Origin: Candidatus Nitrosopumilus sp.
GTDB taxonomy: Archaea > Thermoproteota > Nitrososphaeria > Nitrososphaerales > Nitrosopumilaceae
DNA length: 16,021 nucleotides
NCBI GenBank assembly: GCA_011055585.1
Contig: DRGT01000079.1
Location: 1 to 16,021 of the forward strand
Direction: 5' to 3'
Under the pieces are notes generated by a model. The model was not told the origin of the DNA. It made no database searches and was given only the letters and a program-made list of their open reading frames with translations. This document shows positions 6,638 to 13,024 of this stretch, in pieces; positions within the stretch are counted from its first letter, which is position 1; each line of letters starts with the position of its first letter. The translations under genes were made by a program, and so were the position numbers.

Positions 6638-6688
6638 TCCGACTATTCCTATAAGGACAAGTCCTATTACCTTACTGGTATCTTCCAT
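6605..6688 (-). CDS. 27-aa single-span membrane peptide
   Basis: The ORF runs from ATG 6686-6688 to TAG 6605-6607. The product has a short polar head, MEDTSK, then one hydrophobic span of about 19 residues (VIGLVLIGIVGLVALYTVF) and ends GF. An AT-rich TATA-like stretch (TTAATTAATAATAATTC on the minus strand) lies about 20-35 nt upstream, in line with the other promoters here. Tiny one-span proteins like this are often missed; they tend to be subunits or regulators of membrane complexes. The nearest membrane partner is the antiporter at 6768, which lies upstream on the same strand, but pairing is only a guess. Confidence 0.55.
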   Translation of the reverse strand: MEDTSKVIGLVLIGIVGLVALYTVFGF

Positions 6689-6727
6689 AATTTCTATCTT
6701 GAATTATTATTAATTAACAAATTATAC

Positions 6728-6772
6728 GATTCTCAAGTTTGAAAATCTGGTTGGTTAACAGTTCGTATCAAA
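6728..6772 (+). repeat. 45-bp long form of dispersed repeat, copy 3
   Basis: It is 44/45 identical to 1607-1651. Its core TTAACAGTTCGTATCAAA (6755-6772) contains the TGA stop codon of the minus-strand antiporter gene (6768-6770). Confidence 0.88.
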
Positions 6773-8006
6773 TGTCATTGTTTGTGTGACTCGCAAATTT
6801 CTCTTTTGACTTGTATGTATTAGAGCGATTAAGATGTACTCTTGCCATTACTGGGGACATTATTGTAGTAATCAAACCGATCGCAACTATAATGCCAAAT
6901 AATGTAAAATCAATTATACCAAGCTCCAATCCAATTGCTGCTATTACAAGTTCAATCATGCCTCGGTTATTTACAAGATGCCCAATCGTCATGCTCTCAT
7001 TATTCGAGAAACCTCCTATTTTTGCACCAATAAAGCCGCCAGAAATCTTTCCCACTACTGCTGTTGCAAGTAATATCAAAAAGAATGGCAATTTGTCAAA
7101 GATTGATTGAACATGGAACTGCATTCCTATGAATGCAAAAAATATGGGAGACAGTAGACCAAAAGTTATTGTAGTAAATACATTGTTTACTTTTTCATAA
7201 TTCTTTTTCCCTATCATTTCTTTGTAAATTATTAATCCTGCAAAGAAAGAACCTATGGCAAAATGTAAACCAACATTCTCCGCTATCAAAGAGATTCCAA
7301 ATGCAGAAATTAACAATATCCCAAATCCAATCTCTCTGGATTTCAGCTTATTCGATAGTGACGAAATTTTGATTGGTAACCAACGCATCCGTTTTTTTAA
7401 TATAATATCAAGCAAGAAAATCCCACCGATGAATGCTACAATCTTAAACGTAGAAAAACCAATGTCAACGTAATTAATTTCCTCCATGCCATTTACAGAT
7501 AATTGTATTATTAGCGCAAGCACCACCAAAGATAGAACGTCATCAATGATACCTGCGGTTATAACGGTAGTTCCCATCTTGCTTTTGAGTAAACCAAATT
7601 CCATGAGAACAGCAGCACTTACTGGTATTGCTGTTATAGCCAAGGCCAATCCAACGAATAATGATGTTAGTATTGGTAGACCAAAAAAATATGCAACTTC
7701 GGCTCCCGCTCCAAATGGAATCACAAATGCTAAAACTGAAAGAATTACAGAATGTTTACCAGCCTTTAGAATTTCTTCTGGACGCAGATGCAGACCAGCA
7801 AGAAACATCAGAAAAAATATCGCAACGTCGGTGATCACCTTAAAGGATTCGGAAGGCTGAACAATGTTGAGAAGAGAGGGACCTATTACTACGCCTGCTA
7901 ATAGATATCCCACAAGTGCGGGTAGCTTTATTCTCTTGAATACTTCACCTAGTATCAACGCAGATACTAGCAAAATTATAATATTGAAAAAGAATGATTC
8001 AGACAT
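6768..8006 (-). CDS. CPA2-family cation/proton antiporter (Kef/NapA type)
   Basis: This is a 412-residue membrane protein with about 12-13 hydrophobic segments. The N-terminal half has the CPA2 hallmarks GYLLAGVVIGPSLL (33-46), FFLMFLAGL (64-72) and the double aspartate, AGIIDDV with D155-D156, that binds Na+ and protons in electrogenic antiporters. The protein ends soon after the last span with a short Lys/Asn tail and lacks the KTN/RCK nucleotide-binding domain of K+ efflux systems. A Na+(K+)/H+ exchange role is therefore likely. A TATA-like TACATAAAAAC lies about 20-25 nt before the ATG. It is divergent from the USP at 8130; antiporter-USP neighbours are common. Its stop codon lies inside a copy of the dispersed repeat. 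Confidence 0.92.
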   Translation of the reverse strand: MSESFFFNIIILLVSALILGEVFKRIKLPALVGYLLAGVVIGPSLLNIVQPSESFKVITDVAIFFLMFLAGLHLRPEEILKAGKHSVILSVLAFVIPFGAGAEVAYFFGLPILTSLFVGLALAITAIPVSAAVLMEFGLLKSKMGTTVITAGIIDDVLSLVVLALIIQLSVNGMEEINYVDIGFSTFKIVAFIGGIFLLDIILKKRMRWLPIKISSLSNKLKSREIGFGILLISAFGISLIAENVGLHFAIGSFFAGLIIYKEMIGKKNYEKVNNVFTTITFGLLSPIFFAFIGMQFHVQSIFDKLPFFLILLATAVVGKISGGFIGAKIGGFSNNESMTIGHLVNNRGMIELVIAAIGLELGIIDFTLFGIIVAIGLITTIMSPVMARVHLNRSNTYKSKEKFASHTNNDI

Positions 8007-8129
8007 GATTGTTTTCCTGTTTTTATGTACCTTGCAAAATTAATTAAAAGAACTCCAGAATGTCACTTTTGAGAATCATTTCTGAAAATCATCAATGACT
8101 TAAATTAACACAAATTATCTCAATTACTC

Positions 8130-8558
8130 ATGCTTTTCAAAAACATACTAGTTCCATACGATGGTTCAAGCCATTCTAAACATGCATTCAAAGTAGCTTT
8201 GGATATGGCAAAAAAATACAATTCCAAGCTTTCAATGGTTACTGTCTTGGATACTTCTTCTGGACATTGGGGTCATTCCACCCTTTGGGATAAAGCATTG
8301 GGTGGGGCTAGAACTCTTGTAACTAAAGAGTTTGAATCGTTTAAATCTGCTGCAGAAAAATACAAAGTTTCATTTATTTCTGAAATTATAGAAAGTCATT
8401 CTGTAACAAAAACAATAGTATCTTATTCCAAATCCAAGAAAATTGATCTAATAGTAATGGGTGCTCATGGAATAACAGGTTGGGATAAATTAATTCTAGG
8501 TAGCGTTACAGATAGTCTTGTTCATCGAGTTAGGTGTCCAGTTCTTATTCTACGATAA
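8130..8558 (+). CDS. Universal stress protein (UspA family)
   Basis: This is a 142-residue USP domain. It starts MLFKNILVPYDGSSHSKHAF, has a longer His/Trp-containing loop after strand 2 (SSGHWGHSTLW) and ends with the ATP signature GAHG-x9-GS and PVLILR. The loop and the Tyr in place of Leu before the Asp set it apart from the four mutually similar USPs in the window, so it is an older paralogue. It is divergent from the CPA2 antiporter over 123 bp, and a joint role in ion or pH stress is inferred from that layout. ATP binding is likely; the partner is unknown. Confidence 0.92.
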   Translation: MLFKNILVPYDGSSHSKHAFKVALDMAKKYNSKLSMVTVLDTSSGHWGHSTLWDKALGGARTLVTKEFESFKSAAEKYKVSFISEIIESHSVTKTIVSYSKSKKIDLIVMGAHGITGWDKLILGSVTDSLVHRVRCPVLILR

Positions 8559-8646
8559 TTCCATCTTAGTAAATTGCTAGAAAAATTGAAAATTAATTCA
8601 ATTCTGTCAAGTTGTAGGGAGGTAATTCTTCCTGTCAAATATCGGC

Positions 8647-8802
8647 TCATTGATTAAATTCTACACTATAATCAATCTTAGATCCGCATTCTTTACATGA
8701 TGTCTTTTCAGTAAAATCCTCTGGCGTTTCACCATCAGGAAGATCATAAAGAAGAATATGATTGTCTTTCCCTCTACATACGAAATATGCTTGTTCAGCC
8801 AT
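8647..8802 (-). CDS. 51-aa zinc-ribbon-type protein
   Basis: The ORF runs from ATG 8800-8802 to TGA 8647-8649 and fills most of the gap between two USP genes. The product has one early cysteine in FVCRGKDNH and a CxxC pair in SCKECGSKIDY, with an acidic middle (LPDGETPEDF). The pattern is that of a short zinc ribbon with one reduced knuckle (C9 and perhaps H15, C36, C39). It is co-oriented with the USP at 8868, 65 nt behind its stop codon, so the two could be co-transcribed. No named family was recognised. The remainder of the 309-bp gap shows nothing else. Confidence 0.65.
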   Translation of the reverse strand: MAEQAYFVCRGKDNHILLYDLPDGETPEDFTEKTSCKECGSKIDYSVEFNQ

Positions 8803-8867
8803 TAAGGAATTTTCCTTTTGTTTGATTTTAAAGAAGTGGTCATTATAATTTTAAAAAAATAAAGTGA

Positions 8868-9299
8868 TTATTTCACTACCAGTACTGGAATTGTTGATTT
8901 GTGCATAACATAATTTGAAACACTGCCAAGAAAAATTTCTTTTATTCCACTTAAACCTCTTGCACCAATTATTACCATGTCATAATTTTCTGAATTAGCA
9001 TATTTCACAATTGCTTGGTCAGGGTATCCAAATCTGATTTTTTTTTCAAACAAGATGCCATTTTTTGCTGAAAGTTCTTTAGCAAATTCCATGATATTAT
9101 CGGCCTCCAAAAGAGCTGGTTTTTCAGGATAACTTAGTTTTCGATATTCTTTTTTTGGATATCGAGGTAAAACGTGGATTCCTATTAATTTTGTGTCAGA
9201 TTGTCTAGCTAGATAGATCGCCATTTTAAGACCTCTTAGGGAATTTTTTGAACCATCTAAAGCAACAAGTATTTTTTTAATTTTGTTTTTACTCAACAT
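8868..9299 (-). CDS. Universal stress protein (UspA family)
   Basis: This is a 143-residue UspA domain. It begins MLSKNKIKKILVALDGSKNS, keeps the conserved Asp, and ends with GARG-x9-GS and a final strand, IPVLVVK. It is of the same subgroup as the USPs at 881, 1695 and 15573 (shared SLRGL.MAIYLA-type helix 1 and the VSNYVMHKS end). A box reading TTATTTAGAAAAT on the minus strand lies about 20 nt before the ATG, matching that of the 1695 gene. A small zinc-ribbon gene follows on the same strand. The role is cytosolic nucleotide binding in stress or energy adaptation, inferred from the family. Confidence 0.93.
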   Translation of the reverse strand: MLSKNKIKKILVALDGSKNSLRGLKMAIYLARQSDTKLIGIHVLPRYPKKEYRKLSYPEKPALLEADNIMEFAKELSAKNGILFEKKIRFGYPDQAIVKYANSENYDMVIIGARGLSGIKEIFLGSVSNYVMHKSTIPVLVVK

Positions 9300-9406
9300 T
9301 TCAAGTAATTATTTTCTAAATAAAAACAAGTAACCAAATATCCAAAATTGATTTTGTGTCAGTTTTATTATATTGCTAATTGAAATGTTATAATTTAGAG
9401 ATTATT

Positions 9407-9502
9407 TTAGGTTTGAACCCAGGTATTGTGGCAATCACAAGCACATCCTTTATCACATTTGATCCTAATACAATCTTCACATTTTTTATTAATATACTTC
9501 AT
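9407..9502 (-). CDS. 31-aa Cys-rich peptide
   Basis: The ORF runs from ATG 9500-9502 to TAA 9407-9409. The product has six cysteines and one histidine in 31 residues: KKCEDC at 6-11, then C16, C20, C22, C24 and H25 in the stretch IKCDKGCACDCHN. Such density suggests binding of one or two metal ions (Zn, Cu or Fe-S), as in small metallothionein-like or ferredoxin-like peptides. The start overlaps the TGA of the frame upstream (ATGA overlap), a sign of translational coupling to the CPxCG mini gene at 9499-9608. It is too small for a family call, but the Cys spacing is unlikely by chance. Confidence 0.6.
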   Translation of the reverse strand: MKYINKKCEDCIRIKCDKGCACDCHNTWVQT

Positions 9503-9608
9503 TCTAGGAGGAAGACAACTCCACAGATTGGACAACGGCCTCTTTATAACCTATAATCATATTTTCTGAAGCTAGAAACTTGTAGATTATTCCATGAATT
9601 TTTTCCAT
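9499..9608 (-). pseudogene. Small CPxCG protein gene, apparently frameshifted
   Basis: From ATG 9606-9608 the frame reads MEKIHGIIYKFLASENMIIG and then YKEAVV, stopping at 9504-9506 (34 aa). If one A is added in the AAA run just after the TAT codon, it continues instead as KRGRCPICGVVFLLE and ends at TGA 9499-9501. That TGA overlaps the ATG of the 31-aa Cys-rich gene. The CPICG knuckle and the exact ATGA overlap argue that the shifted frame is the ancestral one. It is either a one-base deletion, a sequencing error in an A run, or a -1 slip site. Function is unknown. Apart from these two small genes, the 348-bp gap 9300-9647 shows only promoter-like AT-rich DNA. Confidence 0.4.
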
Positions 9609-9618
9609 ACATATGTAT
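9607..9618. promoter_or_regulatory. 12-bp perfect palindrome between divergent genes
   Basis: ATACATATGTAT lies across the start of the minus-strand CPxCG mini gene and 30-41 bases before the ATG of the symporter gene at 9648. It could serve as a TATA-like element, a dimeric operator, or both. Confidence 0.35.
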
Positions 9619-9647
9619 CCAGAACGTCATAAACCAATCGGAAGAAG

Positions 9648-10946
9648 ATGCAAAGAAGAGAACAGTGGGGATCAAATGTTGGTTTTATTCTAGCATCAAT
9701 TGGTTCGGCAGTTGGATTAGGAAACATTTGGCGTTTTCCCTACATTGTGGGAGAAAATGGCGGTGGAGCATTTCTTATTCCTTATGTAATAATCACTATT
9801 GGGTTTGGGCTAACATTTATGGTTCTTGAATTTGCAGTAGGACGATATTACCAAACTTCAATACTTAGCTGTCTTTGTAATATTAGTAAAAAATTCAAGA
9901 TACCAGGAATTGTTATTGTTTGCATTTCCTTTGCAATCTTGAGTTATTATCTGGTAGTTCTTGGTTGGATCTTGAGCTTCACGGTCATTATGATTACTGG
10001 TGCAAACATGGACTTTGATGCTTTCACAAATTCCTGGTTACCTCTAGTATCTTTTGTTGTTGTACTTGGATTCAGTTATGGTATAATCCGAAAAGGGATC
10101 AAGAGAGGAATTGAAAAATTAAACAAGATAGGAGTTGTGCTCTTAATTTTACTGTTAATTCCTTTAGCAGTGTTTGGAATGCTTCTTCCCAATGCAGAGG
10201 ATGGATTGGCGTATTATCTAACACCTGACTTTTCAAAACTTATAGAACCATCAATTTGGTCAACAGCTTTTGGGCAGGTCTTTTTTTCTTTGTCAATAGG
10301 AGTTGGAATTCTTGTAACTTATGGTAGTTATCTTAGAGGGAAAAATTCTCTTCTAAAATCGTCGGCAATTATAGTCGTAGCTAATGGTATGGTTTCCTTT
10401 GTTGGAGGTTTAATGATATTTTCAATCATATTTTCATTTGGTATGGATCCAGCAGCTGGGCCTTCACTTGTTTTCCAAGTATTACCATCCGTCTTTTCGG
10501 TAATGGAGTTTGGCACAATTATTGGGATTGCATTTTTTGTCCTGCTTTTAATTGCTGGACTAACATCTGCAGTTTCTATGTTCCAGGTACCTGTATCAGT
10601 ATTAGAGGATTCTGCACGATTCACAAAAAAGAAATCAGCGTCTATTATTGCAATACTTTTGTTAATTGCAGGGTCTTTTTCTGCACTAAGTTACAGTTCA
10701 GCCAAACTGGAATTATTCAATAAACCCATTTTTGATATTATGGACACATATTTTGGAACATATGGCTTGTCTATTTCTGCAATGGTGTTTATTGTTATAA
10801 TAACTTGGTTTATGGATAGAAAAAAGATCATTGAACAAGTTAATCTTCACAGCAAAATAAAAATGCCCAGTTCAGTAATAACACTTGTAAAATTTATTTT
10901 CCCAACTTTAGTAATTGCATCAATTCTTTTCACTATTTTTACATAA
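9648..10946 (+). CDS. Neurotransmitter:sodium symporter (NSS/SNF) family transporter
   Basis: This is a 432-residue membrane protein with about 11 spans, like the short prokaryotic NSS members. The first span has the family signature REQWGSNVGFILASIGSAVG followed by LGNIWRFPY. The span-6 region has FFSLSIGVGILVTYGSYL, and the span-8 region has AGLTSAVSMFQVPVSVLED, where a Glu is more usual than the Gln. These regions form the Na+ and substrate sites in LeuT-like proteins. The substrate is probably an amino acid or similar small amine, taken up with Na+. The ATG at 9648 is right because the family motif starts six codons later. It has no operon partner. It ends 26 bp before the duplicated promoter segment at 10973. 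Confidence 0.93.
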   Translation: MQRREQWGSNVGFILASIGSAVGLGNIWRFPYIVGENGGGAFLIPYVIITIGFGLTFMVLEFAVGRYYQTSILSCLCNISKKFKIPGIVIVCISFAILSYYLVVLGWILSFTVIMITGANMDFDAFTNSWLPLVSFVVVLGFSYGIIRKGIKRGIEKLNKIGVVLLILLLIPLAVFGMLLPNAEDGLAYYLTPDFSKLIEPSIWSTAFGQVFFSLSIGVGILVTYGSYLRGKNSLLKSSAIIVVANGMVSFVGGLMIFSIIFSFGMDPAAGPSLVFQVLPSVFSVMEFGTIIGIAFFVLLLIAGLTSAVSMFQVPVSVLEDSARFTKKKSASIIAILLLIAGSFSALSYSSAKLELFNKPIFDIMDTYFGTYGLSISAMVFIVIITWFMDRKKIIEQVNLHSKIKMPSSVITLVKFIFPTLVIASILFTIFT

Positions 10947-10972
10947 TAACGTAAATTTTTCCACTAAACAGG

Positions 10973-11078
10973 AACCCAACTATGACAACATTATTTGATT
11001 TAGTCATTGAATGTGGAAATCATCATTCTACAATTAAATCCTGATCTAAGCCAAAATTTCAATTTCTTCTATTGGGCA
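10973..11078. repeat. Copy of the 106-bp start/promoter segment of the gene at 3573
   Basis: It is 103/106 identical to 4156-4261. On the minus strand it still carries ATG and the first 11 codons (MTKSNNVVIVG), then diverges and stops 11 codons later (TAA at 10940-10942, inside the end of the symporter gene). It also retains a TATA-like element, which could drive a short antisense transcript into the symporter 3' end. Confidence 0.9.
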
Positions 11079-11089
11079 TAAGAGATACA

Positions 11090-11099
11090 ATAATTAAAA
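11090..11099 (+). promoter_or_regulatory. TATA-like box of the USP gene at 11120
   Basis: ATAATTAAAA is centred about 25 bases before ATG 11120. This favours that ATG, with a leaderless mRNA, over the in-frame TTG at 11111. Confidence 0.5.
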
Positions 11100-11119
11100 G
11101 CTGATTTTACTTGTCAAAG

Positions 11120-11593
11120 ATGTACAAGAAAATATTATTACCACATGCAGGAACACCTGCTGGTGATAAAGCACTAGAACATGCAATTTATTTAGCCAAA
11201 TTTTCTAAAGCACAAATAATCATTTTACATGTAATTGAGGAAATATATAATGTTCCTGTTGGATTAACAATGCACTATACACAAATAGAATCAATAAAAA
11301 ATCAATTAAGTGAAATAAGAAGATTATCAAAGGCAATAATGAAAAAAGTGATGTTAAAACGTGTTCAAATTTGTAAAAAAAATAAAATTAAATCAGAATT
11401 GAAAATCAAAGTTGGCGATCCCACAGATGAAATAATAAAAATCGTAAGAAATCAGAGAATAGATTTGATTGTGATGGCTAAAAGGAGAAAACTGCCAGGA
11501 ATTAAGATATTCTTGAGCTTTGGAAGTGTTTCAAGAAAAATTGTTGAACATACTTCCTGTCCAGTTTTAATGGTAGATATAGAGAAAAAATAA
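11120..11593 (+). CDS. Divergent universal stress protein without the ATP signature
   Basis: This is a 157-residue USP-fold protein counted from ATG 11120 (an upstream in-frame TTG at 11111 would add three residues). It starts MYKKILLPHAGTPAGDKALE, where His replaces the conserved Asp of VPxDGS. A long, Lys-rich and strongly basic helix occupies the middle. The last block reads MAKRRKLPGIKIFLSFGS, so the G-x2-G part of the nucleotide site is replaced by Lys and Arg. ATP binding is therefore doubtful. It is followed after 9 bp by an MscS-like channel gene on the same strand, so the two likely form an operon. Regulation of the channel by this USP is a reasonable guess only. Confidence 0.88.
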   Translation: MYKKILLPHAGTPAGDKALEHAIYLAKFSKAQIIILHVIEEIYNVPVGLTMHYTQIESIKNQLSEIRRLSKAIMKKVMLKRVQICKKNKIKSELKIKVGDPTDEIIKIVRNQRIDLIVMAKRRKLPGIKIFLSFGSVSRKIVEHTSCPVLMVDIEKK

Positions 11594-11606
11594 TCAAAAC
11601 TTATGG
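11576..11606 (+). repeat. 31-bp segment with a copy at 14480-14511
   Basis: It spans the last codons of the USP gene, the 9-bp spacer and the start codon of the MscS-like gene. It matches 14480-14511 except for one gap and one mismatch in the A-run, and 21 bases (AAAAATAATC then AAAACTTATGG) are identical without a break. Confidence 0.6.
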
Positions 11607-12064
11607 TTCAAGAGAATATTATTTTTGCTATAATTTCGGTTTTCATATCAATTGGTCTTATTCTTATAGCAAAATTTGTAATCCAATCAAAATTACCTGA
11701 TCTGAAGGGCTCTTCAAAGCTTTTGGGAATCATCTCTTTGGTAATAATAACTCTAGAAGCTGGCTATATTGGAATAGACCTTGGGTGGTTTGACGTTGCA
11801 ACAGAAGTAATTGCCTCAATTGGAGTAGGCTTTTTTCTGGTAACCTTTGCAATACAAAATCATCTCAAAAACATTGTATCAGGCATAGGACTTTATCTGA
11901 ATAAGAATATCATTGTAGGTGACTTTATTGAAATTGATGGAATAGTGGCTAAAATTATTGAGTTTCATTTGATAAAAACAGTTGCAAAAACAAGTGATGG
12001 GAAGATTGTTTATATTCCAAATCTGAAATTTAGTGAATCTGTCATATTAATTTCTAAAGGTTAA
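11603..12064 (+). CDS. Short MscS-like mechanosensitive channel
   Basis: This is a 153-residue protein with three hydrophobic segments. The third is the pore-lining type, IGVGFFLVTFAIQNHLKNIV, with small residues and the AIQN turn. It is followed by the beta domain of MscS (IVGDFIEIDGIVAKIIEFHL, then VYIPNLKFSESVI, where MscS usually has IPN). The large C-terminal alpha/beta cage of MscS is absent, so this is a minimal channel. MscS proteins release solutes on osmotic downshock; here the inner membrane is the cell membrane. It is co-transcribed with the USP at 11120. Its last 11 bases overlap the end of the minus-strand gene at 12054. Confidence 0.88.
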   Translation: MVQENIIFAIISVFISIGLILIAKFVIQSKLPDLKGSSKLLGIISLVIITLEAGYIGIDLGWFDVATEVIASIGVGFFLVTFAIQNHLKNIVSGIGLYLNKNIIVGDFIEIDGIVAKIIEFHLIKTVAKTSDGKIVYIPNLKFSESVILISKG

Positions 12065-12509
12065 CTTTTTGTTTTAGAGCAAAACGAGTAAAAATCACTC
12101 CAATAATAGTAGCAAACCACAGGGTGGTTAGCCTTGTGAATATAACAAGCGAGGATGCAATTGAAAGATCTAATCCTTGTTTTACCAATAAGTAATCAGC
12201 AATTCCTTCTGTAACCCCAATTCCTCCTGGCATTAAAGATAAGATTCCATAACCAAGGGAAGTGAAATAGATCTGAGATGTCAAAAGATATCCCAAATCT
12301 ACATTGAAAGCGAGAAATCCTATGTAAACTGCCAATGAATCTAAACTCCATGCTGTGATACTTATCAACCACCCTTTAGTCATGGCCTTGGGCCGTGTTA
12401 AAATAAAAAATGATTCGTTGGGGCCAACTTCAGGTAACTTTTCTGCTAAGAATTTTATTTTTAATAGTTTATTGTGTACAAAAGAAAATACATTCAATTT
12501 GGTAATCAT
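12054..12509 (-). pseudogene. C-terminal half of a UPF0104/LPG-synthase-TM flippase-like protein, split by inversion
   Basis: The 151-residue ORF from ATG 12509 is the second half of a flippase-like integral membrane protein (UPF0104, the membrane part of MprF/AglD-type proteins). It has FILTRPKAMTKGWLISI, several spans and the SLMPGGIGVTEG motif, then SLVIFTRLTTLWF. The frame stays open upstream with membrane-like sequence (SFSWISTTLVIISSFLLLG) to 12574, where the inverted repeat begins. Beyond that it reads the wrong strand of the other half. No start or promoter of its own is obvious. Flipping 12575-12959 joins it in frame to the other half at FSFLV|SFSWIS. Such proteins act in lipid or polyprenyl-linked sugar handling; that is known of the family only. 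Confidence 0.85.
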
Positions 12510-12574
12510 AAGATAAACTCCCAGTAATAGAAAAGATGAGATTATTACTAGAGTTGTAGATATCCAACTAAATG

Positions 12575-12585
12575 ATACTAGGAAG
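12575..12585 (+). repeat. Left inverted repeat of the invertible segment
   Basis: ATACTAGGAAG is the perfect reverse complement of 12949-12959. The match stops after 11 bases on both sides. Confidence 0.9.
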
Positions 12586-12948
12586 TCTGTTTTTTTATGT
12601 TGTATTAATTTTGTTTTCTGATGCCAGTAAAATTTCGGATCATTTTATTCACATTAGAATTGAACTGATTTTTTTGATATTTCTTTTTGGCATATCATCA
12701 CACATCATCAAGAGTTTTCGCCAGAAGGATTTCCTTCAGATGGTCGATGAAAAAATTCCATTTAAACAGAATTTGATCATCTATCTAGCTGGTATGTCAT
12801 TGATAGCCACACCAGGCGGAATCGGAACGTTCATCAAATCTAAATATCTAAAACATAAATTTGGAATACCAAATAACAAATCCATTTCAGTTATTTTTCT
12901 AGAACGCTATCATGATTTACTTGCAGCAACAACTATTATTCTTTTTAG

Positions 12949-12959
12949 CTTCCTAGTAT
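12949..12959 (-). repeat. Right inverted repeat of the invertible segment
   Basis: CTTCCTAGTAT mirrors 12575-12585. It encodes part of FLV at the end of the N-terminal half, and would encode the same residues in the restored gene. Confidence 0.9.
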
Positions 12960-13024
12960 AATCCAAATAATGTTTCCTTTTATCAGATGTAAACCCTTCA
13001 TTTCTAACACCAAAAATAAATAAT

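Larger units (their letters stand above)
12575..12959. other. 385-bp inverted (possibly invertible) segment
   Basis: It is bounded by 11-bp perfect inverted repeats and contains the N-terminal half of the split flippase-like gene. Exact inversion between the repeats restores reading-frame continuity at both junctions (WI|ILGSLFF and FSFLV|SFSW) and puts the gene in the same direction as the DASS gene at 13025. No recombinase gene is in the window. See findings. Confidence 0.85.
12572..12961 (+). pseudogene. N-terminal half of the same flippase-like protein, inverted
   Basis: The 129-codon ORF carries the first half of a UPF0104-type protein: three to four spans, RQKDFLQMVDEKIPF, IATPGGIGTFIKSKYL and VIFLERYHDLLA, which are typical of the N-terminal half. 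Its ATG (12572) is provided by DNA that belongs to the C-terminal half on the other strand. Its stop (TAA 12959-12961) falls one codon after the right inverted repeat. In the flipped state it would be preceded in frame by 14 codons from ATG 12999-13001 (MKGLHLIKGNIIWI) and followed by the C-terminal half. That makes 315 codons in one gene on the minus strand, 23 bp behind the DASS transporter gene. No internal decay is seen. Confidence 0.85.

Noticed and set aside
6811..7860. Three plus-strand frames inside the antiporter gene
   Set aside because: They are antisense to strongly conserved CPA2 coding sequence and have atypical composition.
12054..12961. Two independent divergent membrane genes
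   Set aside because: Each has only one half of the same family. The frames join exactly when the segment between the inverted repeats is flipped, so a split gene explains them better.
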